The position numbers and the translations under genes were made by a program. Positions 45,619-55,437 of a stretch of 64,000 nucleotides of DNA are shown here, one piece after another. Source of the DNA: Chloroflexota bacterium (GTDB lineage Bacteria > Chloroflexota > Anaerolineae > Caldilineales > Caldilineaceae); contig BOKO01000005.1 of NCBI GenBank assembly GCA_016861025.1, forward strand, positions 1 to 64,000, read 5' to 3'. The first letter of the stretch is position 1, and the number at the start of each line of letters is the position of its first letter. Below the pieces are notes generated by a model. The model was not told the origin of the DNA and made no database searches. It saw only the letters and a program-made list of their open reading frames with translations.

Positions 45619-46956
45619 TTATTTCACCCCGAAATCGACCACAGCGGTCATATTCCACAGCAGACGTGCGTCCTGGCGGTCTGGTTTGACCACGACCGTG
45701 TAGACCGTGTCGCCGCGGTTGTCCTGCCCGATCGGGCGGATGCGATCAACCGCGCCCCCCAGCTGCAAGTCGGGCAGCGCATCAAAGGTGAGCGTCACGC
45801 GCTTGCCCTGCGTTACGCCGACCACATCCAGCTCGGTGAGGTCGGAAGTGCGGATCTCCCAGGCGCTGTCATCCGCCAGTTGAATCACCGGCAGACCTGG
45901 CGCCACCTGCTCACCCACGTTGATGTTGAGCGACGCCACCACGCCCGCAAAAGGCGCGCGCAGCTCGGTGTTGCGCAGGGCGACCAGCGCCTGCTGCAAT
46001 GCGGCTGTCGCGGAGGCTACGTCGGCTTCGGCGGCGGCGATCTCTTCGCTGCGCGCGCCAGCTTTGAGCGCATCTAGCTGCGCCTGCGCCTGAGCGACCT
46101 GCGCCGCCGCTGCGGTGACGTCGGAGGGCATGGCGTTCTTCATCATGTCGAGCTGCGCCTGCGCCTGGCGAATCGACGCCGAAGCTGCGGCAAGCTCCGC
46201 CTGCGTGGGGCCGTTGAGTAGATCATCCAACCGCGCCTGCGCCGCCTCAAAGTTGATCGTCGCCTGTTGCATGTTGAGCGATTCTGGGCGCATGCCGACA
46301 TCCGCCATGTCGCGCACACGGTTGTAGGCGGAGCGCGCCTGGTTCAACTGCGCCTCGGCGGAAGCCAGATTGGCACGCGCCGCAATCAACACTTCCTCGG
46401 ACGGCCCCTGCGTCAGACGATTGTATTCCGCCTGCGCGCGGGCAAGCGCCGCCTCCGCCGATTTGATGTTGCCCGGCGCAGCGGCGTTGACCAGACGTTC
46501 GTAATTTGCCTGGGCGGCTTGAAGCGCTGCCTCGGCGATGGCGATGTCCTCGCTGCGTGCGCCGGCAAGGATGCGATCCAGGTTTGCCTGCGCCCGCGCC
46601 AGATTCGCCTGCGCCTGCGCCACCGCCACGCGCTGCTGCGCGTCGTCGAGTTTGATCAGCAGATCGCCCGCCTCAACGCGGTCACCCTCGCGCACGGCAA
46701 TCTCCATGGCAATGCCGCTCGCCGCCATGTTTAGATCGGAGCGCAGCACCGGCACGACCTTGGCGTCAGCCAGAATGCGCGGCTGCAAGGCCTCGACCGC
46801 AGGCGGCGCCGACTGTAGGTCACTGCCTGTGCTCTGCTCGGAGGGGGACGCCAGCACTTGCGTCAACTCTGCGGGCAAATAACCCAGTGCATACGCGCCA
46901 TAGCTTGCGCCCGCCAGCACGACAACCACCAACAAGAAACCGAAGAAGCGTTTCAT
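45619..46956 (-). CDS. HlyD/DevB-family membrane-fusion adaptor
   Basis: From the ATG at 46956 the protein has 445 residues: one N-terminal membrane helix, then a lipoyl-like strand (MEIAVREGDRVEAGDLLIKL) and a very long Ala/Gln-rich coiled coil with repeated QAQANLARAQANLDRIL and ARSEDIAIAEAALQAAQ (about 90-300). The second lipoyl half LRAPFAGVVASLNINVGEQV and a beta-barrel close it. It bridges the permease to the cell envelope. The coiled coil contains near-repeats, a sign of internal duplication. Confidence 0.92.
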   Translation of the reverse strand: MKRFFGFLLVVVVLAGASYGAYALGYLPAELTQVLASPSEQSTGSDLQSAPPAVEALQPRILADAKVVPVLRSDLNMAASGIAMEIAVREGDRVEAGDLLIKLDDAQQRVAVAQAQANLARAQANLDRILAGARSEDIAIAEAALQAAQANYERLVNAAAPGNIKSAEAALARAQAEYNRLTQGPSEEVLIAARANLASAEAQLNQARSAYNRVRDMADVGMRPESLNMQQATINFEAAQARLDDLLNGPTQAELAAASASIRQAQAQLDMMKNAMPSDVTAAAAQVAQAQAQLDALKAGARSEEIAAAEADVASATAALQQALVALRNTELRAPFAGVVASLNINVGEQVAPGLPVIQLADDSAWEIRTSDLTELDVVGVTQGKRVTLTFDALPDLQLGGAVDRIRPIGQDNRGDTVYTVVVKPDRQDARLLWNMTAVVDFGVK

Positions 46957-47016
46957 AGGATTCTCACTTTCCAGATTGATAGACAACCAAGACTCATTCG
47001 AGAGTTTATACGTTCC

Positions 47017-48339
47017 TCAATGTGCGGCTGCCGCACCGGGCGGCAGCGTCACACCCGATCCGCCGCCGCGCTGCTCCAGCGGCGGATCGGGGTTGATAAA
47101 AAGTCGTCGCCAGATAAACGACGCCACCCACACCATCATGATGCTTGTGAACAGCGCCGGCCCCCACGGTCGCGCCAGCGACAGCAGCAGCCCGCCCAAC
47201 GCCGGCGCAATCACGCGGGTCAGGCTCTCCAGCGACGCCGAGATGCCCAACGTGCCGCCGATTTCCTCCGGGTGGACCGACTTGCTCAGCGCGCTGTTGA
47301 TCACTGTATTGAGCACGCCGCCGCCAAACGCCAGCGGCGCCATAATGATCAGCAGCGTCCACACATTCGGCGCCAATCCCCACAACAGCAGCGAGACCGC
47401 CATGATGAGCGATGCAACGAACATCAACTGTTTGTCGCTGTAGCGTTTGGTCAACCGGCCAATGGCAAACCCCTGCACCAACACAGACAACACACCGACA
47501 TAACCAAGCACCAGCCCCGTCTGTTCGACCGAGAGGTTGAGCGGATAGCCTGCGGCGTAGAGCGCAAAGATCGACTGAAACATCGAAAACGCCATGCCAA
47601 AGAAAAAGCGAATGTGAAAGAGCGGCCCCACACGCGGGCGTTGCAGCGCAGTGATCAGCGAATTCAAATTGAAGGCGGGCCGCGGGCGCGATGTCATCTC
47701 GGCGCGCGCTTCCGGCGTCAGCGATTCGGGCAAATAGAGATACACGGCAATCAAATTCACAGTTGCAATCGTCATGGCGACAAAGGCTGGCGCTGCGTAG
47801 CCGAAGCGTTCAGCCAGCAAGCCGCCGACCACCGGCCCGATGATAAAGCCCAGCCCAAACGCCGCGCCGATCAAGCCGAAGGCGCGCCCCCGATCCTCTG
47901 GCGGCGTCACGTCAGAGATGTACGCCTGCGCCACGCTGATATTGCCGCCGGTCAGTCCGTCCAAAATGCGGCTGGTAAAGAGCAAACCTAAAATCAACCC
48001 GTTGATGGCGACCAGATTGGCGCCAAAGAAGGCGACGCCGATTGAGCGTCCAAGCGCTTCCGCCACGCCGAGCAACAGAAAACCAAACGCCGTTCCGGCA
48101 ATGCTCACCAACAAGATCGGCCGGCGACCATGTTGATCGGAGAGCCGCCCAAGCAGCGGCGCGCCGATCAACTGCGCCGCCGCGTACGATGCGGTCAGCA
48201 ACCCAACCGTTAGCTCGTTGGCGCCATACGCCTCGGCGTAATAGGGCAGCAGCGGCAAAATCAGGCTGAAGCCAAGCAGATCGACAAAAACCACCAGAAA
48301 GATCGTCAGCAGTCGATGACGTTCTGTACGTTCACGCAT
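47017..48339 (-). CDS. MFS multidrug transporter (TetA-like)
   Basis: The start at 48339 has GGGGAAG just upstream and gives 440 residues with twelve hydrophobic segments. GRLSDQHGRRPILLVSIAG is the conserved loop 2-3 motif of the drug:H+ antiporters, and TPPEDRGRAFGLIGAAFGLG is the motif of helix 5. TetA and Bmr relatives expel drugs. It overlaps the tetR stop by eight bases and precedes the ABC exporter genes, forming one efflux operon. Confidence 0.92.
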   Translation of the reverse strand: MRERTERHRLLTIFLVVFVDLLGFSLILPLLPYYAEAYGANELTVGLLTASYAAAQLIGAPLLGRLSDQHGRRPILLVSIAGTAFGFLLLGVAEALGRSIGVAFFGANLVAINGLILGLLFTSRILDGLTGGNISVAQAYISDVTPPEDRGRAFGLIGAAFGLGFIIGPVVGGLLAERFGYAAPAFVAMTIATVNLIAVYLYLPESLTPEARAEMTSRPRPAFNLNSLITALQRPRVGPLFHIRFFFGMAFSMFQSIFALYAAGYPLNLSVEQTGLVLGYVGVLSVLVQGFAIGRLTKRYSDKQLMFVASLIMAVSLLLWGLAPNVWTLLIIMAPLAFGGGVLNTVINSALSKSVHPEEIGGTLGISASLESLTRVIAPALGGLLLSLARPWGPALFTSIMMVWVASFIWRRLFINPDPPLEQRGGGSGVTLPPGAAAAH

Positions 48340-49015
48340 TTTCTTCCCCATGGACAATAACAGGCAATGAAATTTTTGAATGAGACCAGAACTGAGATGT
48401 CGCAGAAGACGGCGACGACGGCGCTTCTGTCTCTCGCGGCGACAACCCATCGAGCATCATTGAAATAATATCGTCCGCCATCGCCTGGCGTGGGGGAGCG
48501 CCAACGCGCGTCTCACCGTAGCTCAGTCCATCCATCAGCCAGAGAAAGCAGCCCGCCAGCAGATCGGGGTGCATGGCGCGGATTTCACCGCGCGCCTGCG
48601 CCGCAACAAAGCATTCGCGCAGTGGGCGGAACATGGCGCTGTGGGCTTTTTGGGCAAGCTGCTCTTTGTGCTCCGGGCTGAGCGCTGACAAATCGGCGTG
48701 CAACATTCCCATAAACTTCATCGGGCGTTGCGAGCTGAACCATGCGGCGATATTGCGCAACTGATTGCGCAGGTCGCCTTCACTCGCCGCAATTGCGGCT
48801 GTGATGCCCTGACGATGTCGCTCGAACATACGCTCAGCCATCGCCTGAAAAAGTTGCTCCTTGCCGCCGGGAAAGTGATAATAAAGCGACGCCTGTTTGA
48901 TGCCAAGCTCATCGGCAATGTCGCGCAATGTAATGGCGTTGTAGCCGCGATCCATAAATAAGGTCTCGGCTACGTCTAGCACACGCTGCGTTGAGTCGCG
49001 AACTTCCTGATCCAT
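48332..49015 (-). CDS. TetR-family repressor
   Basis: The start at 49015 gives 227 residues. The HTH ITLRDIADELGIKQASLYYH followed by FPGGKEQLFQAMAERM is standard TetR. The ligand domain (70-200) contains LRNQLRNIAAWFSSQRPM. It heads the efflux operon and probably represses it through the palindrome at 49085-49102, released by a drug or lipid. The C-terminal 30 residues are Ser/Pro-rich. Confidence 0.92.
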   Translation of the reverse strand: MDQEVRDSTQRVLDVAETLFMDRGYNAITLRDIADELGIKQASLYYHFPGGKEQLFQAMAERMFERHRQGITAAIAASEGDLRNQLRNIAAWFSSQRPMKFMGMLHADLSALSPEHKEQLAQKAHSAMFRPLRECFVAAQARGEIRAMHPDLLAGCFLWLMDGLSYGETRVGAPPRQAMADDIISMMLDGLSPRETEAPSSPSSATSQFWSHSKISLPVIVHGEENA

Positions 49016-49084
49016 CGTTGCTCCGCAAAGAACCATCATTTCACCTGTTGCCTGGCAGGTGCAGATGAATCGTAGTTCAAGTCT

Positions 49085-49102
49085 ACCTACTCTTCGGTAG
49101 GT
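49085..49102. promoter_or_regulatory. Probable TetR operator
   Basis: ACCTAC-TCTTCG-GTAGGT is an 18-bp inverted repeat lying 70 bp upstream of the tetR start. It is in the gap between tetR and rplU. Position and symmetry suit autoregulation of the efflux operon. Evidence is structural only. Confidence 0.55.
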
Positions 49103-49179
49103 GAACGTACAATCTACAAAACATTGACAAAAACCGGATAAAAATCGCTGTTCTGAATGGTTTTTCAGCGCTCTTCAGT

Positions 49180-49209
49180 TTGACCAAAACTGCAATTACA
49201 GCGTATACT
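49180..49209 (+). promoter_or_regulatory. Sigma-70-type promoter of rplU
   Basis: TTGACC at 49180-49185 and TATACT at 49204-49209 are separated by 18 bp. Transcription would start near 49216, leaving a leader of about 140 nt before rplU that includes the hairpin at 49260. Confidence 0.65.
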
Positions 49210-49259
49210 ACTCATTCGTGGGTTGAAAGCGCCCGCAGTGCATCTATTATCAATCAGGA

Positions 49260-49287
49260 GGCGCGCCCTCACCTTTCAGGGTGCGCC
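49260..49287 (+). promoter_or_regulatory. Hairpin in the rplU leader RNA
   Basis: GGCGCGCCCT pairs with AGGGTGCGCC (one G-U) around an 8-nt loop. A second smaller stem (CCGAAGTTTCGG) follows. It lies in the 5' leader of the L21-L27 operon, where autogenous control by L21 is known in other bacteria. No T-run follows, so it is not a terminator. Confidence 0.5.
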
Positions 49288-49354
49288 GCCGCTCCGAAGT
49301 TTCGGCAGTGTCGAGAAGTTGCTGTCGAACGCGGCACAGGAAGGGAGTTGAGCA

Positions 49355-49666
49355 ATGTACGCAGTCATTCGCACAGGTGGCAAGCAATATCGAGTCGCTG
49401 CGGGCGACTCCGTCGAGGTCGAGAAACTCGACGGCGCCGTTGGAGACTCGATCACCTTGAGCGACGTGTTGCTGGTGGCGGCCGGCGACACGGTGAAGGT
49501 TGGCGCTCCGGTTGTGGAGGGCGCCACTGTCTCCGCCAAAATCACGGGGCAGTATCGTGGCAACAAGATTCTGGTCTTCAGGTATCGGCCCAAGAAACGC
49601 ATTCGCGTGCGCAAGGGACATCGCCAATATCTGACCCGTCTGCAGATCGAGTCGATCAACGCCTGA
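49355..49666 (+). CDS. rplU: Ribosomal protein L21
   Basis: This 103-residue protein is full length: MYAVIRTGGKQYRVAAGDSV, then YRGNKILVFRYRPKKRIRV and KGHRQYLTRLQIESI. L21 binds 23S rRNA domain II in the 50S subunit. GGGAG precedes the start. It heads the rplU-rpmA-rpmE operon. Confidence 0.98.
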   Translation: MYAVIRTGGKQYRVAAGDSVEVEKLDGAVGDSITLSDVLLVAAGDTVKVGAPVVEGATVSAKITGQYRGNKILVFRYRPKKRIRVRKGHRQYLTRLQIESINA

Positions 49667-49704
49667 GCATACGCTCGCCGAGTTTTTTCTGAAGGAGATT
49701 TTTC

Positions 49705-49968
49705 ATGGCTCACAAAAAAGGCGGCGGTTCCAGCCGCAACGGTCGTGATTCAAATGCGCAGCGCCTGGGCGTCAAGCGCTATGGCGGCGAGCTGGTGACA
49801 GCGGGCAGCATCATCGTTCGCCAGCGCGGCACGCGCATCTATCCGGGCGTCAATGTCGGCATCGGCAAAGATGATACGCTGTTTGCAACCTCGAACGGTT
49901 ACGTAACCTTCGAATGGGCGCGCAAAGGGCGCAGGCAGGTCAGCGTTTATCCTGAGAAGGTGAATTGA
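49705..49968 (+). CDS. rpmA: Ribosomal protein L27
   Basis: This 87-residue protein begins MAHKKGGGSSRNGRDSNAQR, with the flexible N-terminus that reaches the peptidyl-transferase centre; there is no cleavable extension of the Firmicutes kind. YGGELVTAGSIIVRQRGTRI and GVNVGIGKDDTLFATSNGYV complete it. GAAGGAG precedes the ATG. It ends 1 bp before rpmE. Confidence 0.98.
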   Translation: MAHKKGGGSSRNGRDSNAQRLGVKRYGGELVTAGSIIVRQRGTRIYPGVNVGIGKDDTLFATSNGYVTFEWARKGRRQVSVYPEKVN

Positions 49969-49969
49969 A

Positions 49970-50317
49970 ATGAAGGCTGATATCCATCCCAAGTATTATC
50001 CCAACGCGCGCGTGATCTGTTCGTGCGGCGCGACGTGGATTACAGGCAGCACCGTCCCAGAGATTCGCACCGACGTGTGCAGCACCTGTCACCCTTTCTA
50101 CACCGGCGAGCAGCGCATCGTCGACACCGCCGGGCAGGTCGAACGCTTCATGAAGCGTCTGGAGCGCCGACAATCCGAGAGCGCCCGTCGCGAGCTGGAG
50201 GCGCAGATTCGCCGCGAGGCGGAAGAGGCAGCGCGCAAGGCGCGCGCTCGCGGCGGCAATGCCGACGCGGCTGCCGCTGAGGTGTATGCGAAATACGCGC
50301 AGGCAACACAGAACTAG
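49970..50317 (+). CDS. rpmE: Ribosomal protein L31 with long C-terminal extension
   Basis: This 115-residue protein starts MKADIHPKYYPNARVICSCG and carries the zinc form CSCG...CSTC, then HPFYTGEQRIVDTAGQVERF. The normal protein ends near residue 70. The extra 45 residues are a charged helix (ELEAQIRREAEEAARKARAR) followed by an Ala-rich tail. L31 bridges the two ribosomal subunits. The gene lies 1 bp after rpmA and is followed by a terminator. Confidence 0.96.
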   Translation: MKADIHPKYYPNARVICSCGATWITGSTVPEIRTDVCSTCHPFYTGEQRIVDTAGQVERFMKRLERRQSESARRELEAQIRREAEEAARKARARGGNADAAAAEVYAKYAQATQN

Positions 50318-50382
50318 ACGCAGCGCCACACCCGATGGATTTTGCTTCAATTTGGCGAATTCCAGGTTGACAAAGTCTTGTG

Positions 50383-50417
50383 AAAGGGCGGAGACATAGA
50401 ACTCTCTGCCCTTTTTC
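50383..50417 (+). terminator. Terminator of the rplU-rpmA-rpmE operon
   Basis: AAAGGGCGGAGA pairs with TCTCTGCCCTTT (12 bp, one wobble) around the loop CATAGAAC and runs into TTTTTCTTT. It lies 65 bp after rpmE and 30 bp before tdk. Confidence 0.85.
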
Positions 50418-50446
50418 TTTGACCAGTGCATCTGAGACAATGCATC

Positions 50447-51031
<585 letters not shown>

Positions 51032-51086
51032 CAATCTCCAATCTCCAGTCTCCAATCTCCAGTTGAGATTAGAGATTGGAGATTAT
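51032..51086. repeat. GGAGATT-heptad inverted repeat, locus 1
   Basis: Plus-strand CAATCTCCA/GTCTCCA copies with 7-bp periodicity are followed by the complementary GAGATTAGAGATTGGAGATT, making an imperfect hairpin between tdk and the deacetylase gene. Larger arrays of the same heptad lie at 60828 and 62041. Confidence 0.75.
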
Positions 51087-51099
51087 CTCACCGCTCCTC

Positions 51100-52011
<912 letters not shown>

Positions 52012-52067
52012 TTGCAAAATGCCTCAATGATTGCATCCAACGCCAGTTTCCATTATGATGAGCTGCA

Positions 52068-52364
52068 ATGGAAAACAGGCTACGCTTTCAATGGGATAAG
52101 AGCAAAGCTGCGGCGAATCTCCGTAAACATGGAATACCCTTTGACGAGGCGCCGAGCGTGTTCCTCGATCCGTTTTCATTGGTTGTGAGCGACGACGAAC
52201 ACTCCTCCGCTGAGGAGCGTTTTGTGATCATAGGGAGATCGATCAAACACAGACTGCTGGTGGTTGTTTTCACGGATCGAGACAGAGAAATCCGGCTGAT
52301 CAGCGCACGCCGGGCTGCGAAGGGAGAACAGAAAACCTATGAACAAAACATCTCCGCCCAATAA
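52068..52364 (+). CDS. brnT: BrnT-family toxin
   Basis: This 98-residue protein has FQWDKSKAAANLRKHGIPFD and RFVIIGRSIKHRLLVVVFTD then IRLISARRAAKGEQKTYEQ, the BrnT layout. BrnT is a RelE-fold ribonuclease. The antitoxin gene overlaps its end by 26 bases. Key residues look intact. Confidence 0.9.
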   Translation: MENRLRFQWDKSKAAANLRKHGIPFDEAPSVFLDPFSLVVSDDEHSSAEERFVIIGRSIKHRLLVVVFTDRDREIRLISARRAAKGEQKTYEQNISAQ

Positions 52365-52632
52365 CTTTGAAGAAGATATGCGCGCCGAGTATGACTTCTC
52401 TGGCGGCGTGCGTGGGAAATACGCCAAAGACCTGGTGCAACAGGGATACACGATCCGGGTGTATGAAGCCGACGGAAATTACAGCGAGCGAACCGTACTT
52501 GGTGAGCAAATTGTGGTGCTGGAGCCGGACGTCTGGGAGTATTTCCCCGATTCAGAAACCGTCAATCGGGCGCTGCGCGCGATTATCTCCGTCATGCCAA
52601 CGAATCGGGCAAACCACACAGCGGCAGGGTGA
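52339..52632 (+). CDS. BrnA-like antitoxin
   Basis: This 97-residue protein has MRAEYDFSGGVRGKYAKDLV, the linker motif that antitoxins of this group share, and a C-terminal helical segment DSETVNRALRAIISVMPTN like a ribbon-helix-helix dimer element. It overlaps brnT by 26 bases, so expression is coupled. It should neutralise BrnT and repress the operon. Confidence 0.75.
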   Translation: MNKTSPPNNFEEDMRAEYDFSGGVRGKYAKDLVQQGYTIRVYEADGNYSERTVLGEQIVVLEPDVWEYFPDSETVNRALRAIISVMPTNRANHTAAG

Positions 52633-52675
52633 GCAGAAGATTGACAAATCGACAAACATCAATCAAACTGCACGC

Positions 52676-53008
52676 ATGACCCAAGTCGATCCGGTGCTCT
52701 TTGCCAAAGCCCTGGCTGACGAAACCCGCCAGGAGATCATGAAACGACTCTGCTGCTGCTGGCTCAGCGTCAACGACCTGGTCGAGCAGATGGAGGGGCG
52801 CGTCAACCAGCCGACGGTCAGCCACCACCTCAAGAAATTGGAGGAAGCCGGTCTGGTCGATGTGCGGCAGGAGGGGCGCTACCGCTTCTACACGCTCAAC
52901 CAGGAGCGGCTGACCGTCTGCTGCGGCGCGCTGGTGACGACCTTTGCGCCGGAGTATCAGGCGACGCTGGCGCCGGTGACGCTTGATGTAAACAGCAAAG
53001 GCGCCTGA
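52676..53008 (+). CDS. ArsR-family regulator
   Basis: From the ATG at 52676 the protein has 110 residues. DPVLFAKALADETRQEIMKR, LSVNDLVEQMEGRVNQPTVS and HHLKKLEEAGLVDVRQEGRY form the winged helix. The clusters CCCW (about residue 26) and VCC (about residue 80) suit metal or arsenic sensing. It faces the 53012 gene, with both stops 3 bp apart, and has no obvious target operon beside it. Confidence 0.9.
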   Translation: MTQVDPVLFAKALADETRQEIMKRLCCCWLSVNDLVEQMEGRVNQPTVSHHLKKLEEAGLVDVRQEGRYRFYTLNQERLTVCCGALVTTFAPEYQATLAPVTLDVNSKGA

Positions 53009-53011
53009 CTG

Positions 53012-53329
53012 TCACACACTCGACCAACGCCGATACATGGCAAGCCATTCCGCGCTGACCGGATCTGTGTCTGTAAAGACCAAATCGGCAAGAGCGACAT
53101 CATAGGTGCGTCCGTTGCGTTCCACCCTGGCGACAATTCCGCGGTGAGGAGAACTGCGTTCTTCATTGAGTCCATGCACGACGACGGACTCATCCATCAA
53201 CGTTGCGGATAGCGGAAACTGGAGATTGTCGCCTAACGTACAGAGCACACCGGCAAACTCTTCTTCTTCGTCATAACAGTCAACGATTGCTTCATCCAGC
53301 AATTCATAATAACGTTCATCACTCAGCAT
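53012..53329 (-). CDS. Small acidic protein of unknown function
   Basis: The start at 53329 gives 105 residues, MLSDERYYELLDEAIVDCYD then EEEEFAGVLCTLGDNLQFPL. Proteins of this size and acidity, with YDVALADLVF, occur widely in cyanobacteria and Chloroflexota, sometimes labelled calcium-binding. No catalytic motif is seen. Its promoter side faces the LLM oxidoreductase gene. Confidence 0.7.
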   Translation of the reverse strand: MLSDERYYELLDEAIVDCYDEEEEFAGVLCTLGDNLQFPLSATLMDESVVVHGLNEERSSPHRGIVARVERNGRTYDVALADLVFTDTDPVSAEWLAMYRRWSSV

Positions 53330-53411
53330 AGGCAGCACCCCCTTTTCAGATTGACTACTATCACCAGTTGAGATGATGACATTGTATACCATGCGGTATT
53401 AAGGAGACGGT

Positions 53412-54218
53412 ATGCACTACGGCATCGAAGTCGTCCCTTTTGGCCTCTACAGCGATCCGCGCCGGGTTGTCGAACTGGCGCAGGCGGCCGAAGCCGCCGG
53501 CTGGGAAGCGATCACGCTCTGGGATCACGTGCTTTTTCCCTACGGCGCCGGCGATCCATGGATCACGCTGGCGGCTGTCGCCACGGCTACGCACACGCTC
53601 AAGCTCTGCACCGACGTGTCGCCGTTGCCGCGCTACAGCCCGCACGTGCTGGCGCGCACGTTGATCGCGCTTGACATCTTGAGCCAGGGGCGTGTGATCC
53701 TGGGCGCGGGCGTGGATTTCGACTTCACGCCGGTTGATCCCACCACCAGCCCCAAACGCCGCGCCGAAATCCTCGATGAAAGCCTGGCGATTCTGGCGCA
53801 TTTGCTGGCAGGCAAACCGGTCACCTTTCATGGCGCCCACTTCACATTTGACAACGTACAGCTTGCACCCGGTCCGGTGCAGCGCCCGCGCATCCCCGTC
53901 TGGATCGGCGGTGACAGCCAACCGGCGTATCGCCGCGCCGCAAAGTGGGATGGCTGGGTGATCGGCACGATCGACGAACAGCAGAACATCACATTGACGC
54001 CGGCGCAGGTGGCGGAGCGCGTGACCACCATCCGCAGCCACCGCACCGACGACACCCCGTTTGCCATCGCCGTCAGCGGCGTCACTGCGCCGGGCAACGC
54101 CGCGCTGCCGCAAGCCTACGCCGCCGTGGGCGCGACCTGGTGGTTCGAGACGATCTTCGCCAGCCGAGGATCGCACGCTGAGATGCTGGCGCGGATCGAG
54201 GCGGGTCCACCGCGTTAG
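53412..54218 (+). CDS. LLM-class (F420-type) flavin oxidoreductase
   Basis: This 268-residue protein has YGIEVVPFGLYSDPRRVVEL, EAAGWEAITLWDHVLFPYGA and GRVILGAGVDFDFTPVDP, the luciferase-like TIM-barrel pattern common to F420-dependent enzymes. At 268 residues it lacks the last strands of the 300-residue forms. The substrate is unknown. AAGGAG precedes the ATG. Its stop overlaps the next gene's stop by four bases. Confidence 0.88.
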   Translation: MHYGIEVVPFGLYSDPRRVVELAQAAEAAGWEAITLWDHVLFPYGAGDPWITLAAVATATHTLKLCTDVSPLPRYSPHVLARTLIALDILSQGRVILGAGVDFDFTPVDPTTSPKRRAEILDESLAILAHLLAGKPVTFHGAHFTFDNVQLAPGPVQRPRIPVWIGGDSQPAYRRAAKWDGWVIGTIDEQQNITLTPAQVAERVTTIRSHRTDDTPFAIAVSGVTAPGNAALPQAYAAVGATWWFETIFASRGSHAEMLARIEAGPPR

Positions 54219-54958
54219 CTCCAGACCGTGATCGCCGCCGCCAGGGCATCGATCGCCCAGTGCGCCGCCATGAACGCCGGCAGGCGCCGCACGCGCAGGA
54301 AGATCGGAATCACAACGGCGAACGGGAGCGTGGCGAGAAAGCGATAGAGGATGAAACGTGCATCGGGCAGCAGCGGCAGCGCAGTGTGCTGCAACGCCCA
54401 GCCAAGCGCCACAACGCCAATCGCCAGCGACGCGCTGTCCAGAGCACCGCGCACACGCGGCAGCGCATAACCAAGATAGACCAGTTGCTCGGTGAACGCC
54501 CACAACAGGGGCCAGATCACCACGCTGTAGAGCGCCGCCCAGCGCGGCAGTCCACCCATCGGCGTAGGTGGTGGGCCGCCGTAGAGCAACGCCCCGGCCA
54601 ACGCGCCGCCGCCAAAGCCAAGCACAAGAAAGAGCGCCAGCAGCGCCAACGCCAGCAGCAGATCGCGACCGATGCGGCGGCGCTGAAAATCGACGACGCT
54701 GCGCAGCGTCATCCCTTCGGCGCGCAACAACCATACCAGCGCAACAAGACAAACCCCATCAATCAGCGAGCCGTAGACCGTCCACCAGGGCGCCGCCGCC
54801 TGCCAGGGGTGCGTCGCACCTTGCAACCACAGCACCCCCGCCGTCAACGCCTGGAACAGCACGGCTAAGCCAAAACGAGCAAATACCATTGCAAATGGCG
54901 CAACTACAAGCACACCAGGATGCGGTGTGAAGGTTGACGACAGGCGCAGGCTACTCAT
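54215..54958 (-). CDS. CPBP-like intramembrane protease family protein
   Basis: From 54958 (AAGGAG upstream) the protein has 247 residues and about seven membrane segments. FTEQLVYLGYALPRVRG is the place of the EExxxR motif, here with single E and no matching R spacing; ALQHTALPLL and HWAIDAL hold the two His of the family. A CPBP/Abi-type membrane role is probable but catalysis is uncertain. It overlaps the 95-residue gene by ATGA. Confidence 0.72.
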   Translation of the reverse strand: MSSLRLSSTFTPHPGVLVVAPFAMVFARFGLAVLFQALTAGVLWLQGATHPWQAAAPWWTVYGSLIDGVCLVALVWLLRAEGMTLRSVVDFQRRRIGRDLLLALALLALFLVLGFGGGALAGALLYGGPPPTPMGGLPRWAALYSVVIWPLLWAFTEQLVYLGYALPRVRGALDSASLAIGVVALGWALQHTALPLLPDARFILYRFLATLPFAVVIPIFLRVRRLPAFMAAHWAIDALAAAITVWS

Positions 54959-55242
54959 GTGCGATCTCCTTCTGATTGAGGACAGCCCGGACAGCACTGG
55001 CCATGCCCCATGATCCGTGCTGTGCTGACCCACAAGATGTCCAGATTGAGGTTATGCACGCGCAGCAACACCCCCAGCAGCGCCGTTTGATCCGCCAGCT
55101 CGCCGGAGAGTTCCGCCGCCCCGTCCTCAAGCAGACGAATGTCAAGATCGGTGAACCAGCCTGCGCATTCGCGGTCCAACGCCCCGCGTAGACCAATGGA
55201 ACAGGTGATAGGGTGGGTGGTCGTGCGTGTGTACGGTTGCAT
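54955..55242 (-). CDS. Small conserved protein upstream of the CPBP gene
   Basis: From the ATG at 55242 the protein has 95 residues. ITCSIGLRGALDRECAGWFT, then ELSGELADQTALLGVLLRVH, is a pattern I recall from many short unnamed Chloroflexota proteins with a two-layer fold. It overlaps the CPBP start by an ATGA junction, which supports it being real. Function is unknown. The 195 bp between it and the lipoprotein gene show nothing further. Confidence 0.6.
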   Translation of the reverse strand: MQPYTRTTTHPITCSIGLRGALDRECAGWFTDLDIRLLEDGAAELSGELADQTALLGVLLRVHNLNLDILWVSTARIMGHGQCCPGCPQSEGDRT

Positions 55243-55437
55243 GGCGTCATCATGGCACGGCTGAGTGCGCACAGCATCCCTCGATCGGGGGATGTAGGCA
55301 GGGTGATTTCTCCCCCCGCCACAATCCCCCAGGCGGGTGACGTCAGCCGTCTCCGGCGCCGCTACACTCAATGCCAGACACGACAACAGCTTGCAGGTTG
55401 CGTGCCAAATGATGGGAGCATAGAAAGGAGCGAGGAG

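Noticed and set aside
46858..47991. 377-codon plus-strand frame opposite the MFS transporter
   Set aside because: Antisense, rich in Arg/His/Gln, with no recognisable domain.
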